Assembly (NCBI GenBank): GCA_003858485.1 | Contig: RQYD01000013.1 | Location: 1-64,000, forward strand | Source: Clostridiales bacterium COT073_COT-073 | GTDB lineage: Bacteria; Bacillota; Clostridia; Lachnospirales; Vallitaleaceae | DNA: 64,000 nucleotides | Direction of reading: 5' to 3' | In this document: piece by piece, positions 20,687-30,047 of the stretch | Layout: every line of letters begins with the position of its first letter | Position numbering within the stretch: position 1 is the first letter of the stretch | The notes under the pieces: model-generated | The model's database searches: none | What the model was told of the DNA's origin: nothing | What the model saw: only the letters and a program-made list of their open reading frames with translations | Made by a program: the position numbers and the translations under genes

Positions 20687-21343
20687 CTATATTAGTAATT
20701 CCGCTAACTGCTGGGGACTGTCAATGATATAATTTACTTTTTGGCCGGCAATATCTTCAAGTTTGCGGAAACCCCAGGTGACAAAAGCTACATCTACCTC
20801 GGCATTATGAGCTGTTTGCATATCAACTTCCGAATCGCCGACATACAAGACCTCCGTTCGCTTTACTCCGGCTCCGGCAATAATTTCATCCACTCCGATC
20901 CGATTTGGTTTAATCGGAATTCCTTCTCTGTCTCCGATCACCGCCTGCCATTTCCATTTCCCATAATAATCCCTGGCAATTTTCCGAACCATATGATCAA
21001 TTTTATTTGAATTGATCGCCAAAAGATAGCCGCGATCGCTTAAATGATCCAGCAGTTCAGCAATCCCCGGATAAAGCTTTAATCCGACCGAATAATGAAT
21101 ATCATAAGATATCTTCAGTTCTCTATAATATTCCTCCACCCCTTCCTTGTCAACCACTTCCGCCGGCAATGCCCGCTCCGCCAACTTTTTTAATCCATTG
21201 CCTACAAAATAATAATATTTATCGATCGAATGCTGCGGGTAGCCATATTTATCCAGCACCACATTCATCGCTGTCCCGATCCCTTCAATTGAGTTGAGCA
21301 GCGTTCCGTCCAAATCAAAAATAATTAATTTATACTGTTTCAT
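20687..21343 (-). CDS. HAD-family phosphatase, phosphoglycolate phosphatase-like
   Basis: A 218-residue haloacid dehalogenase-fold hydrolase. Motif I IFDLDGTLLNS carries the nucleophile Asp near residue 9. The alpha-helical cap lies at about 20-85. Motif II is in LLAINSNK, motif III is the lysine in IKPNR, and motif IV is in VGDSEVDM. This pattern fits the Gph/PGP subgroup, which salvages 2-phosphoglycolate or other small phosphoesters. The exact substrate cannot be read from sequence. AGGAGAA precedes ATG 21343. No operon partner is closer than 200 bp. Confidence 0.88.
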   Translation of the reverse strand: MKQYKLIIFDLDGTLLNSIEGIGTAMNVVLDKYGYPQHSIDKYYYFVGNGLKKLAERALPAEVVDKEGVEEYYRELKISYDIHYSVGLKLYPGIAELLDHLSDRGYLLAINSNKIDHMVRKIARDYYGKWKWQAVIGDREGIPIKPNRIGVDEIIAGAGVKRTEVLYVGDSEVDMQTAHNAEVDVAFVTWGFRKLEDIAGQKVNYIIDSPQQLAELLI

Positions 21344-21566
21344 TCATTTCTCCTATTGGGTCTGCCTTTTTAAATATTACTGTTCTTATATCCTCTTGAC
21401 CACGCAAAAGCTATTTTCCCATCCTTTTTATTCGTTCGCCTTAATCATCCATTAGCTGCTTATTAAGTACTACGCAAGATAATCACTGAAAAGTCTGTCA
21501 AGTCGCTCTGCCATCCACCAGCTGCTTGTTATCTACCACACCCTGTTGCAAATACTAGCTCTGTTT

Positions 21567-22463
21567 TTAGTAATCCGGGCCAATCTCTATTACTTCATCC
21601 AGTGCCACTCCATCAATGATCGGCAGGTGGCGCAAAAGTTCTTCTGTCATTTCCCGGATATGCTCCGGGTCATCCGCCCAGCCAATCTCACCGACCACAT
21701 GCTCTGGATTTGAGCGCTCCCGGACATAGCAGCAGGTCAATGGCACTCCTTCCACCCTTTCCGGATTCTGATAATCTACATAATAGGGACTGCCATCAAA
21801 AATATCCGGTTTGGTCTCTCCGGTCGTAATGGCAACCTCTCCGATCCAAAGAAGCTCTTCTGACGGCTGGACCAAAGGTGTTGTTTCATAATTCATGGTA
21901 ATAAACGGGATCGCCATCAGTGCCTGATAAAGCGAACTCTCTGCCCGAATTTCCTGAATACGGACAGAAAATGAAATTTTCTGATATAGTTCTCTGAGTG
22001 ATTCCGTAAAAAAATAGCTTTCTCCATCCTGCTCAATTCGGTACCGATAGACAATTGGATGAGTTCCATTTGCACTGGCCCTGATATTAAAATCAACTTT
22101 TTGATAACTGATCTTGGTATATTGATCAAAGCGTATCTGCCTATTACCATAATACAAAACTGCATCCTGCCTGGAAATTTCAATCCGGCCCTGCCCTTCC
22201 ATCCAAAACAGCCAAATTTTTTTCGCCGGAAAAACAGCCACAATCATCCAAATCAGCGGCGGTACAATCGCTGCAACTAAAGCCCAGCCGATACGTTCCC
22301 GCCAAAATGGTGCGATCCCTTCGTAACTATCCAGGTGAAATCCCAAATAATTATTGATCAGCCATGACCAAAACAAAAAACCAAATATCCAAAATATCCC
22401 CAGTAATATCACCAAACTGATGGTACTATGATACCTGTTATATCGAAATGCCATTACTTTCAT
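21567..22463 (-). CDS. Membrane protein with N-terminal helical hairpin, unknown
   Basis: A 298-residue protein I do not recognise. Two transmembrane helices (about 11-35 and 58-80) are followed by a soluble domain of about 215 residues, possibly PH-like at first (EGQGRIEISRQDAVLYYGNRQIRF) with mixed beta content after. No catalytic motif is visible. The frame opens at 22484, but ATG 22463 (MKVMAFRYNRYH) has AAAAGGAG 8 nt upstream. It stands alone between the HAD gene and the Fur-family gene. Confidence 0.65.
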   Translation of the reverse strand: MKVMAFRYNRYHSTISLVILLGIFWIFGFLFWSWLINNYLGFHLDSYEGIAPFWRERIGWALVAAIVPPLIWMIVAVFPAKKIWLFWMEGQGRIEISRQDAVLYYGNRQIRFDQYTKISYQKVDFNIRASANGTHPIVYRYRIEQDGESYFFTESLRELYQKISFSVRIQEIRAESSLYQALMAIPFITMNYETTPLVQPSEELLWIGEVAITTGETKPDIFDGSPYYVDYQNPERVEGVPLTCCYVRERSNPEHVVGEIGWADDPEHIREMTEELLRHLPIIDGVALDEVIEIGPDY

Positions 22464-22962
22464 ACAAAGGCTCCTTTTCAGCAATCATATCTCAATAACT
22501 TCTCCTCTGTTTATTTCATCTGCTCTGTCCACTGGAAATTGCCCCGGCTTTGAAAGCTTTCATCCTGACCGGCTTTCGGCTTTGTCTGAAAATCCGAAAA
22601 TATCCGTGTTATCAACATCCTGTTATTTAGTATTTTTGCAGATCTTGACAGTGATGATAGTGACTTAGCATTTGATCAACATACTATCATTTTAGTATAT
22701 CATAAATGAAATCAAAATGGCAAAACTTACTTTATAATTTTCTTTTTGTTTCTTTTTGCATTTGCTTAAAGTCACGGCTTTTCTGCCACCACATCCTTGA
22801 GCCATCCGCTTAAAGCAAAAGCTGACAATTTTATACCACTTATATATTTTAAGCCCAGTCATGATATGACTGCTATGGACGATTTATTGGGTGGCACCAC
22901 ACCGCTTATCTATTTTAAACCTGGTTATGATATTGCCCTGATCATGATATTGCCTTGATTGC
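22464..22962. other. Gene-free spacer with an imperfect 35-bp direct repeat
   Basis: No coding frame is supported. Segments 22836-22870 and 22902-22936 are similar (roughly three quarters identical, both running CTTAT-TATTTTAA then TGATAT). They lie upstream of the Fur-family promoter and could be regulatory or remnants of a duplication. Confidence 0.35.
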
Positions 22963-22991
22963 TTGAATCTTCCCAAATAATGTGGTATTAT
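22963..22991 (+). promoter_or_regulatory. Promoter of the Fur-family gene
   Basis: TTGAAT (22963-22968) and TATTAT (22986-22991) are 17 bp apart, about 55 bp upstream of the ATG at 23048. Confidence 0.55.
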
Positions 22992-23047
22992 TAGCACAAT
23001 ATCACAAGAAAGTATATTTCCTTTTACACCACCCACAGGAGGATGCA

Positions 23048-23473
23048 ATGACCACCCAAGAATTTTGGAATAAAGTAAAATCGCCGGAATACAAAGTCAC
23101 CCAACCGCGGCTGGCCTTTGCTGATGTCCTGGTACAAAATCAGGATGTCATGCTATCCGCCGAAAGTTTGTATGAAAAAACCAAAACCATTTTCCCGAAA
23201 ACCAATCTTTCCACAATTTACCGGAATTTGGAAAGTTTGGAACGATTAAATATGATCTATAAGGTCACTACTGATGATGGCCTTAATTTATACAAATTAA
23301 AATGTGCCAGCAACGAGCACCATCATCATATCATTTGTACCAAATGCGGAAAAGTGCTGGATATTCACTTTTGTCCCTTTGATACCTTTTCCGAACTGGC
23401 CGGCAAAGCCGGCTTTACCATCACCGAGCATCGGCTGGAACTGTACGGACTATGTGAGGATTGCCGGAAATAA
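23048..23473 (+). CDS. Fur-family metalloregulator
   Basis: A 141-residue DNA-binding repressor. The winged-helix part includes VTQPRLAFADVL and the recognition region TNLSTIYRNLESLERL. The metal-binding C-terminus has HHHHIICTKCGK with the first zinc CxxC and CEDCRK with the second. The four-histidine stretch is Fur/Zur/PerR-like, but the metal cannot be assigned from sequence. ATG 23048 is preferred over the frame opening at 22982 because AGGAGG lies just upstream and the protein then begins MTTQEFWNKV. It probably controls its own promoter. No transporter target is adjacent. Confidence 0.9.
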   Translation: MTTQEFWNKVKSPEYKVTQPRLAFADVLVQNQDVMLSAESLYEKTKTIFPKTNLSTIYRNLESLERLNMIYKVTTDDGLNLYKLKCASNEHHHHIICTKCGKVLDIHFCPFDTFSELAGKAGFTITEHRLELYGLCEDCRK

Positions 23474-23571
23474 CAATCAAAAACTCTTAAATCTCCTATT
23501 TTCATTTACTTTTCCCTGGCTCTAGGCCAATGATCTTATTTCAATATTGCCGGAAATAAAGGACTTAAAAG

Positions 23572-23620
23572 AAAAGTTTCTTTCGCAAATTTCAATCAGC
23601 GAAAGAAACTTTTTTAATCT
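23572..23620 (+). terminator. Strong terminator after the Fur-family gene
   Basis: AAAAGTTTCTTTCGC (23572-23586) pairs perfectly over 15 bp with GCGAAAGAAACTTTT (23599-23613), followed by T-rich sequence. It sits between convergent genes and likely works in both directions. Confidence 0.85.
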
Positions 23621-23676
23621 TTCTTTTTTGAGGGCCGGCATCCTTCCACAGTCGCGTCCGGATACTAATCCATTTT

Positions 23677-24351
23677 TTATTCGAATTCCCGATAAATCTC
23701 AATTCCGTTCATTTGCATATTATATACGGCAAAGGTATTCATCAGTTCAGCCTGATGGTTGGTCAGCGGCAGATCAAAAGTCTCAACTGTGCTAAGCGGT
23801 ACCATCAGCCGGGACACCGTATTTTTTTCATTAAAATAAGTCTTTAAAGTCAAGGCAAATGTCATCACACAAATATCTGTTACCAAACCGGTAATAATGA
23901 AATTGGTGACCTGCGGATGGGCAGTTAGCCACTTTTGAAAACCCTCAGCCATAAAGCCATTGGTACAGTTTTTAAAAATTTGGTAAGAGCGCTCGCCCTC
24001 ATCCGGCGCTAATTCTTTAATCAGCTCGGTTTCGGCTGTTCCTGCCAGACAATGCGGAACATAAGCCGAAAACTCAGCACTGTCCCCAGTATGGCAATCC
24101 CGGAAATAAATCTTGTGCCAACCCCTGGTTTTTTCATTTAATTGTTTGACCGGTTCAATGATATCCAGTGCTCTGTTTGAGGATAATGGGCCAATATTGA
24201 CAAATCCCTCGATCACATCAACAAACACCACGGCTGTGGTTTCCGGATCTAGATCCGTCAATTTCAGGGCCGCCAATTCCTGCCAGGCTTCCTCTATCGC
24301 CAGCAAGCTAAGCATTGCATCTTCCCGTTTTTGCATTAAATTTCGCTTCAT
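23677..24351 (-). CDS. Isochorismatase-like cysteine hydrolase
   Basis: A 224-residue alpha/beta hydrolase of the isochorismatase/nicotinamidase fold. The catalytic triad is visible: Asp in VVFVDVIEGF, Lys in IFKNCTNGF and Cys in GLVTDICVM. The family hydrolyses amides such as nicotinamide; substrate is not determinable here. The frame opens at 24417, but ATG 24351 (MKRNLMQKRED) with GGAGAA upstream is preferred. It is convergent with the Fur-family gene and shares the terminator. Nicotinamidase is possible, but the metal-ligand pattern of PncA (DxHxxxH) is not evident; the corresponding part reads RDCHTGDSAEF. Confidence 0.8.
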   Translation of the reverse strand: MKRNLMQKREDAMLSLLAIEEAWQELAALKLTDLDPETTAVVFVDVIEGFVNIGPLSSNRALDIIEPVKQLNEKTRGWHKIYFRDCHTGDSAEFSAYVPHCLAGTAETELIKELAPDEGERSYQIFKNCTNGFMAEGFQKWLTAHPQVTNFIITGLVTDICVMTFALTLKTYFNEKNTVSRLMVPLSTVETFDLPLTNHQAELMNTFAVYNMQMNGIEIYREFE

Positions 24352-24486
24352 GTTAATTCTCCATTCTGTCACTTTCCGGCCTAAGCATTTTCTGCCCGGT
24401 ATTACAAACATGTCCATGCATTTGACATCGCCGGTTCTAAGCCACCATTGATTCTTTTAGAAAAGTTTTTAAATCATCCATTTTAG

Positions 24487-24582
24487 CATTTGGATATCCC
24501 TACTTATCTTTTTCCGCAAATCCGCGGCCCCCAAAGCGCATGGCTAAGGTTTTGCATTCGGATATCCCTGCTTATCTTTTTC
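24487..24582. repeat. 30-bp direct repeat pair
   Basis: A 30-bp unit beginning GCATTTGGATATCCCT and ending CTTATCTTTTTCC occurs at about 24487-24517 and again, with two or three changes, at about 24552-24582. It lies past the 3' end of the sulfhydrylase gene. Confidence 0.6.
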
Positions 24583-24588
24583 CCGATC

Positions 24589-24650
24589 AAACTTACAATA
24601 TTGCATTTTATACTTACAATATCACATTTTATACTTACAATACGACATTG
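24589..24650. repeat. 20-bp tandem repeat over the 3' end of the sulfhydrylase gene
   Basis: The unit ACTTACAATATTGCATTTTAT occurs about three times, and the last copy supplies the final codons and the stop of the coding region ending at 24635. The array extends downstream of the gene, as if the gene end had been duplicated by slippage. Confidence 0.6.
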
Positions 24651-25915
24651 GCCAGCGCTTGTTTTACATCCGCCAAAATATCCTCAACATTTTCAATGCC
24701 CACCGACAGACGAATGGTGCCCTCAGAAATACCGGCAGCAACCAGTTGCTCAGGGGTCAATTGCCTGTGTGTCGAGGTAGCCGGATGTAAAATGCAGGAA
24801 CGGATATCGGCAACATGTACTTCATTGCTGACTAGCTTCAGGCTGTCAATGAAACGCACCGCTGCTGATTTTCCACCCTTAATATCAAAGGAAATTACTC
24901 CGGATGACCCATTTGGCATATACTTTAATTGTTTTTGATGATAGGGGCTGGCTGCTAAACCCGGATAAGATACTTTTTCAATTTTATCCGATGATTCCAG
25001 CAGCTTTGCCACCGCCAATGCATTATCCGAATGTGCTTTCATTCGCAGGGTCAAAGTTTCCAAGCCCAAATTTAAAATAAATGCCGCTAAAGCCGGCGGA
25101 TATACACCAAAATCACGCATCAGCTGTACTCTGGCTTTTACAATATAAGCCATATTGCCAAATTTTTCGGTATAACTAAGTCCATGATAAGATGGGTCCG
25201 GCTCAGTCAAATCCGGAAATTTTCCATTTTTCCAGTCAAATTTACCGCTGTCCACGATCACTCCGCCAACTGTAACCGCATGTCCATCCATATATTTAGT
25301 AGTTGAATGGACAATAATATCAGCACCATGTTCAAAAGGCCGGCAAAGGGCCGGAGTGGCCAAAGTATTATCGATCACCAATGGCACTCCCATTTCATGG
25401 GCCGTTTTCGCCCATTCTTCAATATCTAAAATACTCAGCGCCGGATTAGCGATCGTTTCCGCAAAAACCGCCTTGGTATTTGGACGAAAAGCGGCTTTCA
25501 GCTGCTCGGCACTACTGTCACCGCTGACAAAACTGCATTCAATCCCCAATTTCTTGAAGGTGACCGCAAACAAATTAACCGTACCGCCATAAATATTGGT
25601 GCTGCTGATAAAATGATCGCCTGCTTTTAAAATATTTAAAAGACTCAGTAAAGTTGCCGCCTGTCCGGAAGAAGTACAAAGCGCCGCCACACCGCCTTCT
25701 AAAGCAGCAATTTTCTTTTCGACCGCATCCACTGTCGGATTGGACAAGCGCGAATACATATGCCCGCTGGCACTTAAATCAAATAATTTACCCACATGTT
25801 CGGTACTGTCATAAGTAAAGGTGGTCGACTGATAGATCGGCAATACTCTCGGTTCGCCGTTGCCCGGTGTATAGCCGGCATGCAATCCTAATGTTTGTAA
25901 TCCATATTCTTCCAT
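24635..25915 (-). CDS. metY: O-acetylhomoserine sulfhydrylase (Cys/Met PLP enzyme)
   Basis: A 426-residue pyridoxal-phosphate enzyme. The text YGLQTLGLHAGYTPG, TTFTYDS and MYSRLSNPT at the N-terminus is typical of MetY. The PLP-binding lysine is in VHSTTKYMDGH (about residue 208). It makes homocysteine from O-acetylhomoserine and sulfide, a direct sulfhydrylation route to methionine. Methionine gamma-lyase and MetB are in the same fold family, but the long MetY-type insert (LTEPDPSYHGLSYTEKFG) favours MetY. ATG 25915 has AAAGGAG upstream. No S-box or T-box was recognised in the 5' region. Confidence 0.9.
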   Translation of the reverse strand: MEEYGLQTLGLHAGYTPGNGEPRVLPIYQSTTFTYDSTEHVGKLFDLSASGHMYSRLSNPTVDAVEKKIAALEGGVAALCTSSGQAATLLSLLNILKAGDHFISSTNIYGGTVNLFAVTFKKLGIECSFVSGDSSAEQLKAAFRPNTKAVFAETIANPALSILDIEEWAKTAHEMGVPLVIDNTLATPALCRPFEHGADIIVHSTTKYMDGHAVTVGGVIVDSGKFDWKNGKFPDLTEPDPSYHGLSYTEKFGNMAYIVKARVQLMRDFGVYPPALAAFILNLGLETLTLRMKAHSDNALAVAKLLESSDKIEKVSYPGLAASPYHQKQLKYMPNGSSGVISFDIKGGKSAAVRFIDSLKLVSNEVHVADIRSCILHPATSTHRQLTPEQLVAAGISEGTIRLSVGIENVEDILADVKQALANVVL

Positions 25916-26055
25916 AATGGCTCCTTTCATTATCTTTTGTCGATTTCAATTCTATCTTCATGTGTCCGATCAGATTAAGCCAGTCAGGCCAGGGGCTTTG
26001 AGGATTGCTGAATTTAGAATTTCCGCATCTTAGCCCGCAAATGATCGGCCATTTT

Positions 26056-26937
26056 TTAATCCTGACTTTTTGATGATTGATGGTAAAATTCAAATAAAGC
26101 CTGTGTTCCTAAATCGCCTTTGCCGGCTTCGGCCAGCTGACGATAGTGGGCCAATACCAGCTCCAGCACACTTAATTCCAGGCCACTGTCTTTCGCTTCT
26201 GCGGCGGCCAAAGCCATATCTTTAATAAAATGCTTGATAAAAAATCCAGGCATAAAATCTCCTTTTAATATCCGGGGAGCAACCGTCTCCAGCTGCTTAC
26301 TGCCGGCCGCTCCGCTGCTGACGGATTTTAAGACGGTCGGCAAATCCAGACCCTTGGCCACGGCATAGCTTAGTGCCTCACAAACACCGGAAATGGTTCC
26401 GGCAATCATAATCTGATTGACCATTTTGGTATGCTGCCCCATCCCGGCTGGTCCCTGATAATTAATATTTTGTCCCATTGCCTGAAACATCGGATAGCAG
26501 GCCTCATAATCGGCTTTTTCGCCGCCAACCAAAATCGACAATGTCCCTTCTCTGGCACCGGTATCACCACCGGTGACCGGTGCATCAACTGCCTTGACCC
26601 CGTACTCTTTGGCTTTTTCATGGATCTCTTCTGCCAATTTAGGACTGGAAGTGGTCATATCAATGACATAAGTTCCGGCCTTGACATTTTGCAGAATGCC
26701 ATTTTCTCCAAAATAAACTTCCTCCACATCCGCCGGATAACCAACAATGGTAATTACTGCCTCTGCCTGTTTGACACAATCCCGAATACTGTCAAAAACC
26801 GGAATCCCTTCCGTTTCCAGATCGACTACTTTTGCCCTGTTTCTGGCATAAACCAATACCTCATAACCCGCTTTCCGTAAATTCCGGATCATTGACTTGC
26901 CCATAATTCCGGCACCAATAAAAGCAATTTTTTCCAT
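26056..26937 (-). CDS. Beta-hydroxyacid dehydrogenase (GarR/3-HIBDH family)
   Basis: A 293-residue NAD(P)-dependent dehydrogenase. The Rossmann motif is IAFIGAGIMGKSMIRNL at the N-terminus. The substrate-binding signature is DAPVTGGDTGAREGTLSI. The catalytic lysine motif is GMGQHTKMVNQ. This group reduces tartronate semialdehyde or oxidises 3-hydroxyisobutyrate; the specific substrate is uncertain. ATG 26937 has GGAGG directly upstream; the frame extends to 26961 without a better start. It is about 140 bp upstream of metY on the same strand and may be co-transcribed. Confidence 0.88.
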   Translation of the reverse strand: MEKIAFIGAGIMGKSMIRNLRKAGYEVLVYARNRAKVVDLETEGIPVFDSIRDCVKQAEAVITIVGYPADVEEVYFGENGILQNVKAGTYVIDMTTSSPKLAEEIHEKAKEYGVKAVDAPVTGGDTGAREGTLSILVGGEKADYEACYPMFQAMGQNINYQGPAGMGQHTKMVNQIMIAGTISGVCEALSYAVAKGLDLPTVLKSVSSGAAGSKQLETVAPRILKGDFMPGFFIKHFIKDMALAAAEAKDSGLELSVLELVLAHYRQLAEAGKGDLGTQALFEFYHQSSKSQD

Positions 26938-27047
26938 AAAAGTACCTCCCAGTATTCCCATTTTATACCAAGGAGGTGTTTAATTCAAGTATTAAGTTTT
27001 TTGAGTTTGCCGGTTTTTTCGTTTTTTTCTAAAGTATGCGGCTGTGG

Positions 27048-27257
27048 CTAAAACAATCCATAATACTCCTCCTTACCTGCAATCGGCTCAAATTGATAGC
27101 ACCAGTTCATTGGATACTGCTCAATATGATCCTGTGACCACTTTGATTCTCTGGCCAACCTTTGCATTGCCTTTTTCTGAAACGGCTTTTCCCCATACTT
27201 CTTAGCCACAGCCCGGCGATAAGTTTTCATTTCCAAATCCGACAGCTCTTTTGCCAA
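27048..27257 (-). CDS. Short hypothetical protein or gene remnant
   Basis: A 69-residue basic frame from a TTG at 27257 (AKELSDLEMKTYRRAVAKKY..) ending YYGLF. No good ribosome site precedes it. The same reading frame is open upstream to the TAG stop of the lipoprotein gene (27348-27350), so the text continues for about 30 more residues before that stop. I do not recognise it. It may be the C-terminal remnant of a longer gene, or a small real protein starting at the internal ATG (MKTYRRAV). Confidence 0.35.
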   Translation of the reverse strand: MAKELSDLEMKTYRRAVAKKYGEKPFQKKAMQRLARESKWSQDHIEQYPMNWCYQFEPIAGKEEYYGLF

Positions 27258-27347
27258 ATATCGAAACGCTATTGGGGCAAAAGCAAATTTAACAAATTTG
27301 GCAGCTGGTCCAGTCCTTATGCGAACGCTTCCCCTGATGAGGCATAT

Positions 27348-29564
27348 CTATTTTTTAGTTAGATAAACGGAAAACGACAGTTGTTCTGAAGGCTTATTCG
27401 TAGCCGGCATGCCTTCCGAATAGAACTTAATTTTGGACGGTACATCGTGAACCGCCGTATCTCTGAGTATGATTTCAAAACTTCGGGATTCATAGCCCGA
27501 CCTCAGTTCAATGGTCACATTCACTCCGTAATAACGCTCCTTTGGCAGCTCTCCTTCGTAAACCTTGCCGCAGTATTCAAAGCGCACCTTGCCATCTTCG
27601 CTTATCCTAAGCAAGGCATCTTTTTTTTCGATTTGCTGGTTAAAGTTCGAGGTATTCTTCATCTCCACAAGGTCTTCATCGCTTATCTCGTATTGTCCTA
27701 CATATTCTTCGGCCTGCCACCAGATATCGTCACCGAAGTCTATTTCTTCTCCGTAGTGATCGGCTTTTGAATAATCCGGAATAACAGGATAATCCTTGTT
27801 CCCTATGCGAATGGTAAATACTTCCTCCTTGGGTGGGATGATGTCAAGACGGGCTTCCGCCAGAGATACCGGCTTAGTAAAACGGTTCAAATATGCCCCA
27901 TTTACAAATACTTCACTCTCATATTCGGATGTAATACGAACCCTTCTTCCGTCAGCAAGGCGACAATCATAAAGATAGCTATACCCCAGATCCCATCGTC
28001 GTGGGGAAGACTGATATTTCTCAGATTCGCCAACGGCAGACTCAAAGACAATTGCAGATCCCGCCTTTATCGTAATATTGCCAAGTTCTTTGCCTTGCTC
28101 ATCAATCTCCATAACAACCATATCCTCGAGCAACCTGTAGGCTGTATTGCGTGTGTCTATTTGCAATACACCGTCAATAAGCACAAAATGCTTATATCTG
28201 CCCTCCGTCTTGTCAGGGAAATAATAATGACCACCCGGAATAAAAAATGAGTCATCCTGACTTTCTTCTTCATCCCAGCTTTCTTCTCCATACGGACTCC
28301 TTTCGCCCCTGCGAATCTCGCTCATGTGTACGCAGAAAGGATTGTAGGGAAGTGCCAGCCCAATCTCACTCATAAAACTGTCAAAATATTGAGAATTCCA
28401 ATGTTTGAATCGCCCAAAACCTCCATCAGGGTTTGAAAAATCATAGAAAAAGCCTTGCTCATAGGGAATGAATTCTCGGAAAAGGTAAAGACCGCCAAGA
28501 CTTCGAATGATATAAAAATCGGACTTTTCATCTGCATATTCTATAAGCAGACGGCTTTCCTCCTCCTTGTCCGGAATCATGCGGATAAAGATGTCTTTGT
28601 CGTTTTTCGTAAGCATTACCGATAAATTACCATGGGGCAGCTTGTAAATAGTTTCACGGTCTAACCTTGCAATGTAATCTTCCGGCACTTTTGCAAGCGT
28701 TGCTGCCACCAAACCGTCAAGCGAATCATACGGAAAGGCTACTGTAATGACTTTATTTGAATAATCTCCCATTTCTTCGTGTTTTTTCTTAGCTGCTGTG
28801 TCCGAATTGAAATAAAACCTTATGCCGAGAGCATCTGCTGTCCAAGCATAGTCAGAAGGCTCTATGCTTGCAAGATCGCTTATTCCGTATTGAGTTTGCA
28901 GAGCCTTTTTCAGTCTTTCGCCTATCATTTTTTCATCAGTGACCAGCTCTGAAAGACTTATTTCTTTTCCGCTGGTCGTATCAAACGTTTTTCCGCCAAG
29001 TTTATAAACGACTTTCTTATCATACCAGTCATCCCCAAAAACTGCTTCATACTCCGTCTCCAGAATACTAAATGCAGTAGAATCCGCCCTGGCGACAGCC
29101 ACAATATAGGCGTAGGTATCAAAACGGTAATTTTTAGTTTTTTCCTGTAACACGGCGGCTGAAAGCTGCGAAGATATAGACAGCATGCGTTTCTCTGCCG
29201 CTTCCTCAGCCCGCCTGTTACATGCGGTGATAGCATTCTTGAATGTTTCCGGAGCATCACCCTCGACTGAAAGTACCGTATATCTTACATAAATACCGGT
29301 TCCGGTATCCGGATTGACGGCACTGCTTTCTTTAAGTTCTGTCGTCACTATATAAGGTTTCTCTGTCTTTGTTTTGATTACATTGACTACATCCATCTCA
29401 GTTTCTCCCATCTCGTTTTCTCCTATATTGATATCGGATTCTCCTATATTGATATCAGACGTTTTTCCCCCGTTATCCTGACAGCCACAAAGGAAAACGC
29501 ATAAAAGAATAAGTGCTACCCACTCAAGTCCTGTTTTTCTCTTTTTATTTGTAATCATTGCCAT
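27348..29564 (-). CDS. Lipoprotein with DUF3298/RsiV-like domain
   Basis: A 738-residue exported lipoprotein. The signal sequence ends in the lipobox LCGC (Cys about residue 28), so it is lipid-anchored. A short repeat SDINIGES / SDINIGEN follows. Residues about 60-280 resemble the DUF4163/DUF3298 pair found in RsiV-type anti-sigma factors and lipoproteins (TGTGIYVRYTVLS, GKEISLSELV, VITVAFPYDSLDG). The rest is unrecognised and ends in LTKK. RBS AAAGGAG precedes ATG 29564. It lies downstream of a decayed transposon region, and its base composition looks somewhat richer in GC than neighbours, which may mean it was acquired. Confidence 0.75.
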   Translation of the reverse strand: MAMITNKKRKTGLEWVALILLCVFLCGCQDNGGKTSDINIGESDINIGENEMGETEMDVVNVIKTKTEKPYIVTTELKESSAVNPDTGTGIYVRYTVLSVEGDAPETFKNAITACNRRAEEAAEKRMLSISSQLSAAVLQEKTKNYRFDTYAYIVAVARADSTAFSILETEYEAVFGDDWYDKKVVYKLGGKTFDTTSGKEISLSELVTDEKMIGERLKKALQTQYGISDLASIEPSDYAWTADALGIRFYFNSDTAAKKKHEEMGDYSNKVITVAFPYDSLDGLVAATLAKVPEDYIARLDRETIYKLPHGNLSVMLTKNDKDIFIRMIPDKEEESRLLIEYADEKSDFYIIRSLGGLYLFREFIPYEQGFFYDFSNPDGGFGRFKHWNSQYFDSFMSEIGLALPYNPFCVHMSEIRRGERSPYGEESWDEEESQDDSFFIPGGHYYFPDKTEGRYKHFVLIDGVLQIDTRNTAYRLLEDMVVMEIDEQGKELGNITIKAGSAIVFESAVGESEKYQSSPRRWDLGYSYLYDCRLADGRRVRITSEYESEVFVNGAYLNRFTKPVSLAEARLDIIPPKEEVFTIRIGNKDYPVIPDYSKADHYGEEIDFGDDIWWQAEEYVGQYEISDEDLVEMKNTSNFNQQIEKKDALLRISEDGKVRFEYCGKVYEGELPKERYYGVNVTIELRSGYESRSFEIILRDTAVHDVPSKIKFYSEGMPATNKPSEQLSFSVYLTKK

Positions 29565-30047
29565 AATGTTGACTCCTTTATTCCAATTCCTCTCCCCATT
29601 CGCAACCGTATTTCTTTTCCCGGCATTTTTTTATGCCCTATTTCTTTTAAGAATGACCGGTCTGCCTACCGTCCGTTTCCATCCTTAAAATGATGAATGC
29701 ACTCAAATTCAACATGTAAAATTATGATGTTTTTTACATATTATATCATTTTTCATTTTTTTGTACAGCCTTAAATTTTGGCTCTTCCTTTTAGTTCGTT
29801 ACTTTGAATATTCCTGTAAAGATGTCTATCTCTCTTTTTTCGTTCCTTCTCTTTCTGCTGACTGATGAGTTTTTTTCTTTTGTTTTATAACTGCTTGAAT
29901 TCTTCTTCTGCCATTAAAATCTTTTCTTCTGTGTTTTTCATTTTCCTTGTTCTTTCTTCTGAAATCTGAGTAATAAAAAACAGTAAACCGATTTGATTTA
30001 CTGCTTATATATGAAGTGATGTTGATTCCAACATAGCGTTTTATAGC
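29565..30047. other. Gene-free region, probable remains of an integrated element
   Basis: No intact gene. On the minus strand there are short frames such as MKNTEEKILMAEEEFKQL (around 29890-29942), directly downstream of the tnpW-like pseudogene. This fits a decayed mobile element but is not diagnostic. Confidence 0.35.

Noticed and set aside
20501-20695. 64-residue plus-strand ORF
   Set aside because: No ribosome site, Cys/Leu-rich low-quality text, overlaps the HAD gene end.
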